Part shown: positions 60,990-64,000 of the stretch, in pieces
Layout of the letters: the number at the start of each line of letters is the position of its first letter
Position numbering within the stretch: position 1 is the stretch's first letter
Assembly: GCF_018069705.1 (NCBI RefSeq)
Contig: NZ_CP072943.1
Coordinates: 2,233,453-2,297,452, forward strand
DNA: 64,000 bases
Origin: Aminithiophilus ramosus
GTDB lineage: Bacteria > Synergistota > Synergistia > Synergistales > Aminithiophilaceae
Reading direction: 5' to 3'
Made by a program: the position numbers and the translations under genes
The notes under the pieces: model-generated
Told to the model about the DNA's origin: nothing
The model's input: only the letters and a program-made list of their open reading frames with translations
Databases searched by the model: none

Positions 60990-62744
60990 TCAGCCCCTCG
61001 CGACGGGCAGAAGCCCCGCCGGATCGGAGGCGTCGGTGCGGAAGAAGGCCACCCGCCGCTGAAGGTCCTCGCCGATGCGGGCCAGTCCCTCGGCGCCCTT
61101 GGCGACGCGCTCGGCCGCCGTCGCCACCTCGACCACCTGGTCGCGGACGTTGCGCGCCATGGCGTTGGAGTCGCTCACCTTGCCGGCCATGTCCTGGACG
61201 GCCGAGGCGATCTCCCCGCTCGAGGCGGCCTGTTCCTCGCTGACGGCGGCCAGGTCCTGGGCCGATCCGGCGATGTTCTCCAGCCCCTTCAGGATGAGGC
61301 CGATCTTCGCCGAGGCCTCCCGGACGAGGCCGTCGGCGTTGCGGGCCCCCTCGCGGTTCCGGTCCGCCCCGGCGCGGACCGAGGCCAGGTCGGCGGCGAT
61401 GGACCCGGCCAGGTCGGCGATGTTACGGGCCGCCCCGTTGGACTCCTCGGCCAGCTTGCGCACCTCCTCGGCGACGACGGCGAAGCCCCGGCCGTGCTCG
61501 CCCGCCCGGGCCGCCTCGATGGCGGCGTTGAGGGCCAGCAGGTTCGTCTGGTCGGCGATGCCCGAGATGACGGCGACGATCTTCTGGATCTGGGCCGCCT
61601 TCTCGGCCAGGGCCACGGCGGCCTTCGACGAGGCCTCGGCCTCCTTCGTCACCTCCGTCATGGTGACGACGGTCCGCGTCACGGCCTCCATGCCCGACTC
61701 CCCGGCCCTGCGGGCCTCTTCCACTTCGGCCGAGACGTCGCCGCTGCGGTTGGCCGTCGTCGTGGCCCCGGCGGCCACCTCCTCGACGGAGGCGTTGAGC
61801 TCTTGTCCTATGGCGGCCAGGTTCTCCATGGCGCCTCCCACGGTCTCGACGCCGCTGCGGGCCTCTTCGACTCCGGCGTTGGATTCTTCGGCCAAAGAGG
61901 CGAATTCCTGGGCCTCGTGACTCAGGCGTGCGGCGATGTCGGCCACGGCGGCGATGACCTCGCTCAGGCTCCGCCCCATCCCTTCCAGGGCCGAGGCGAT
62001 GGAGGCCACCTCGTCGCGACCCTCGTCGGAAAAGGAGACCGTCAGGTCCCCCTCGGCGAAGCGGGCCACGAGACCTTCGAGGCGGGCCAGGGGACGGGTG
62101 ATGGCGCGGCCGATGAGAAGCCCCGCCAGAGAGGCCAGAAGCAGAGCCGCCACGGAGAGAATCAGAAGCTGCCTGACGGCCCCGGCGTTGGCCGCGGCGA
62201 CCGAGTCCCTCCGCTCGTCGGCGTCACTCTCCTGGTCGGCGGCGAAACGGGCCAGGGCGGCCTGATAGGCCTCGCCGAGAGGGGCCGTGTGATCGCGGAA
62301 CAACTCGTAGGCCTCGCCCTTTCTGTTGATGCGGGCCAGGGCGAGGACCTCTTCCAGATCGTCCCGGAAGATCCTCCGGGTCTCCTCGACCTGGTCCAAC
62401 AGGCGCAGGTCCCCCTCATCAAGGTCGGCCTGGCGGATCCGGACGATGTCCTCGTCGGCGCGGCGGCTCCGATCGGCTATCTCGCTGCCGAGGGCGGCCT
62501 TGTCCTCCTCGTTTTCGGTAAGCATGAGATGATAAATATCGCGCTCGACGGCTCGGGCGTGAACTCTGATGTCGTTGGCCAGGAGGGCCGGCGTGAAGAC
62601 GTTTTCATAGAGATCGGCGAGATCCTTCCCGGCCCGGTCGGCCGCCCTGTATCCGATGAAGCCGACGGCGACGAGAGAAGAGGAAAGAATGGCGACGAGG
62701 AGAGAGAGTTTGCCGAAAGTTTTCATGCGTCGGAAGAAGGACAT
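60990..62744 (-). CDS. Methyl-accepting chemotaxis protein
   Basis: 584 residues. Transmembrane helix 1 (about 12-30), a four-helix-bundle periplasmic sensor (about 35-190), helix 2 (about 198-218), HAMP (about 219-270: [20 protein letters not shown]), and the signalling domain with hairpin tip around [20 protein letters not shown] and [18 protein letters not shown]. No CheR-binding pentapeptide at the C-terminus (ends PVARG). ATG at 62744 with AAGAGG upstream; longer frame to 62906 is not preferred. No che genes are near; ligand unknown. Confidence 0.93.
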   Translation of the reverse strand: MSFFRRMKTFGKLSLLVAILSSSLVAVGFIGYRAADRAGKDLADLYENVFTPALLANDIRVHARAVERDIYHLMLTENEEDKAALGSEIADRSRRADEDIVRIRQADLDEGDLRLLDQVEETRRIFRDDLEEVLALARINRKGEAYELFRDHTAPLGEAYQAALARFAADQESDADERRDSVAAANAGAVRQLLILSVAALLLASLAGLLIGRAITRPLARLEGLVARFAEGDLTVSFSDEGRDEVASIASALEGMGRSLSEVIAAVADIAARLSHEAQEFASLAEESNAGVEEARSGVETVGGAMENLAAIGQELNASVEEVAAGATTTANRSGDVSAEVEEARRAGESGMEAVTRTVVTMTEVTKEAEASSKAAVALAEKAAQIQKIVAVISGIADQTNLLALNAAIEAARAGEHGRGFAVVAEEVRKLAEESNGAARNIADLAGSIAADLASVRAGADRNREGARNADGLVREASAKIGLILKGLENIAGSAQDLAAVSEEQAASSGEIASAVQDMAGKVSDSNAMARNVRDQVVEVATAAERVAKGAEGLARIGEDLQRRVAFFRTDASDPAGLLPVARG

Positions 62745-62934
62745 GGGAAAGACCTCTTTTCGAATGGGATGGGTGAAACATCTGAAAAACCGCGGCCCCT
62801 TCGCTCCATTTGTCCCGTTTCTGGTATATGATACAAGAAAGAGTATTTTGGATTCCTTTCCCCGGAAAGGACGGATCATCCGTCTCGTCTCTAATGTTTT
62901 ATTCATCTTTATTCGGAGAAACCCTTTTTCTCGA

Positions 62935-62964
62935 ATCTATTCGTTATTTATATAACGAATAGAT
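62935..62964. promoter_or_regulatory. AT-rich 13-bp perfect inverted repeat
   Basis: ATCTATTCGTTAT (62935-62947), TTAT, ATAACGAATAGAT (62952-62964), in a short AT-rich stretch 190 bases upstream of the chemotaxis receptor and downstream of the XRE gene. No U-run. Could be an operator. It is not a clear dif site: the inner boundaries read TTA/TAA instead of TAA/TTA. The rest of 62745-63327 shows no gene. Confidence 0.45.
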
Positions 62965-63327
62965 GATCCCCCCGACATCGGGGACAAAAAAAGGTCCCTC
63001 TTTTGCGACGGGGAAACGAACCTCCGATTTCCTTGAATCTCTGCTATAATGCCCTCTCGGCGAAAAGAGCAGGCCGCCGCGAAGGCCGAAAAAAGGGAGA
63101 GAACGCTTTCGGCGAAGGGCGGCCGTGACGGCAGCGGGCGCCGTGATCCTACGGCGAGACGATCCTCTCGGGGCGGAAGCCGCAGACGGACAAGGCGCCT
63201 CGGCGGCCCGCCGCGCGAAAAAAGCAGGGGCCACCCGGAAGACTGTGAAGAGGGGGAGAGGACGGTGCCATCGGCCTCTCCCCGCCGAGGACGGCAGAGA
63301 CGCAGACGACGGTCTCCTCGGGGGAAC

Positions 63328-63591
63328 TCAGGATCGATCGAGCCTCCGGCCCCCTCCGAGGCGGAGGGGACGCCCCTCCTCCGCCGGGGAGAGGCGGACG
63401 AAGAGCTCGCCACGCTCGAGGCCCAGATGTCCTTCGAGAGCGCCCAGAGCCTCGACGCTGGGAAGGCTGCGGCCGAGCTCCCACGACAGCAGCGTCTGCC
63501 GCCGGACGCCCACCATGTTCGCCAAAGTTTGCTGGGTCATTCCCAGCGACACCCTTCTCGCCCGGAGAGCGGCACCCAGGTCCTTTTTCAA
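63328..63591 (-). CDS. XRE-family small regulator
   Basis: 87 residues. Helix-turn-helix: LGAALRARRVSLGMTQQTLA followed by NMVGVRRQTLLSWELGRSLP. C-terminal third is Arg/Gly-rich. TTG at 63591 lies 8 bases after GGAGG; ATG at 63597 and GTG at 63600 overlap the ribosome site, so TTG is preferred. Divergent from another XRE gene at 63746. Confidence 0.85.
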   Translation of the reverse strand: MKKDLGAALRARRVSLGMTQQTLANMVGVRRQTLLSWELGRSLPSVEALGALEGHLGLERGELFVRLSPAEEGRPLRLGGGRRLDRS

Positions 63592-63626
63592 GAACATCAC
63601 CTCCGTTTATGTGCGTTTTCAACTGC

Positions 63627-63654
63627 ATGGTAGCATCTATTCCCTCTAAGTCAA
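63627..63654 (-). promoter_or_regulatory. Promoter of the XRE gene
   Basis: Minus strand TTGACT (63654-63649), 16-base spacer, TACCAT (63632-63627), about 35 bases before the start. Confidence 0.5.
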
Positions 63655-63745
63655 TAGAAACGTACTTGAAATGTTTTATTGAGCGATCTTGCCCTTTGCT
63701 TCCCATCCATGTACGCTCATGCGGACATCGAAGGGGGGGGATGAC

Positions 63746-64000
63746 GTGGCTGCGGAGAAAATTTGGGGCGATACCTTACGAAAGGCCCGGAAACGCCTGG
63801 GATTGAAACAGGAAGATCTGGCCCAGGTCCTCGGCGTGCGGAGACAGACCGTCGGCGCCTGGGAAAAGGGGACGACATCGCCGGATATCGCGGTCTTGAG
63901 CAGGGTCGCCGCCACGCTGAAGACTTCCGTCTCGTATCTCGTCGGCGAAACGGAAGACCCCCGTCCCCCATCGGAGACGGGTTCCTTCGGAAAGACTCCC
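63746..64000 (+). CDS. XRE-family regulator, 3' truncated by window edge
   Basis: Frame open to the window end. GTG at 63746, after AAGGGGGGGG. Reads VAAEKIWGDTLRKARKRLGL then KQEDLAQVLGVRRQTVGAWE and KGTTSPDIAVLSRVAATLKT, a standard XRE HTH (about residues 8-65), then a linker rich in Pro/Ser/Thr. Could carry a C-terminal domain such as an S24 peptidase outside the window. It resembles the XRE product at 63328, and the two share a 154-bp divergent region. Confidence 0.85.
   Translation, partial: MAAEKIWGDTLRKARKRLGLKQEDLAQVLGVRRQTVGAWEKGTTSPDIAVLSRVAATLKTSVSYLVGETEDPRPPSETGSFGKTP

Noticed and set aside
62935-62964. dif/Xer recombination site
   Set aside because: The palindrome can be cut as 11-6-11 but the inner arm ends (TTA/TAA) are the reverse of dif-type TAA/TTA boundaries, and no Xer consensus is visible.

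Overview
The window looks like a chromosomal segment of a high-GC, diderm, amino-acid-using anaerobe of the Synergistota (Synergistetes). The strongest hint is a Synerg-CTERM-like C-terminal sorting signal (GGGGCS, hydrophobic stretch, RR) on the secreted protein at 8997-10523. A stand-alone SpoVS, the amino-acid transporters and oxidoreductases, and a lipid A modification operon fit the same group. No rRNA, tRNA or CRISPR array was recognised.

Layout. 1-8989: end of an old-yellow-enzyme gene, an RpiR regulator, then a complete lipid A aminoarabinose (arn) operon in which ArnA is split into two genes. A divergent small SMR-type protein could be the flippase. 8997-16323: a frameshifted secreted protein, UDP-glucose dehydrogenase (makes the arn precursor), a metallo-hydrolase, aspS-hisS and spoVS. 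16889-22785: small genes, an L,D-transpeptidase, an amino-acid ABC transporter with a binding protein-permease fusion, and a carnitine acyltransferase-like enzyme. 23285-27796: a proline racemase/hydroxyproline epimerase next to a five-gene flavin/iron-sulfur dehydrogenase operon. 28500-35000: an AT-rich island carrying a DUF3798-type ABC transporter, bracketed by two copies of a dispersed repeat. 35700-48713: methylglyoxal synthase, an exporter, an NlpC/P60 hydrolase, an Mrp-type Na+/H+ antiporter operon without a full-length MrpA, QmcA/NfeD, YibE and alkaline phosphatase. 49231-56714: a seven-gene aromatic amino acid operon (DAHP synthase, TyrA, AroA, AroE, AroC, AroK-AroB fusion, AroQ). 56732-58250: an insertion sequence with a 17-bp target duplication. 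58477-64000: a PTS EIIC-EAL protein broken at a C9 tract, a chemotaxis receptor, and two divergent XRE regulators.

The most interesting unlabelled signal is upstream of the aromatic operon on the minus strand: a consensus promoter, a 46-codon leader peptide with a Tyr/Phe/Trp cluster (Y16 Y17 F18 W23 Y25 Y26), and a GC-rich hairpin with a U-run just before the DAHP synthase gene. This is the layout of a ribosome-mediated transcription attenuator sensing tyrosine (or aromatic) supply. The insertion sequence sits exactly next to the -35 box of that promoter.

Other recurrent themes are very long perfect hairpins without U-tracts at gene ends (five cases), heavy use of GTG and TTG starts with ATGA/GTGA overlaps, and two genes broken at homopolymer runs (possible phase variation or sequencing error).
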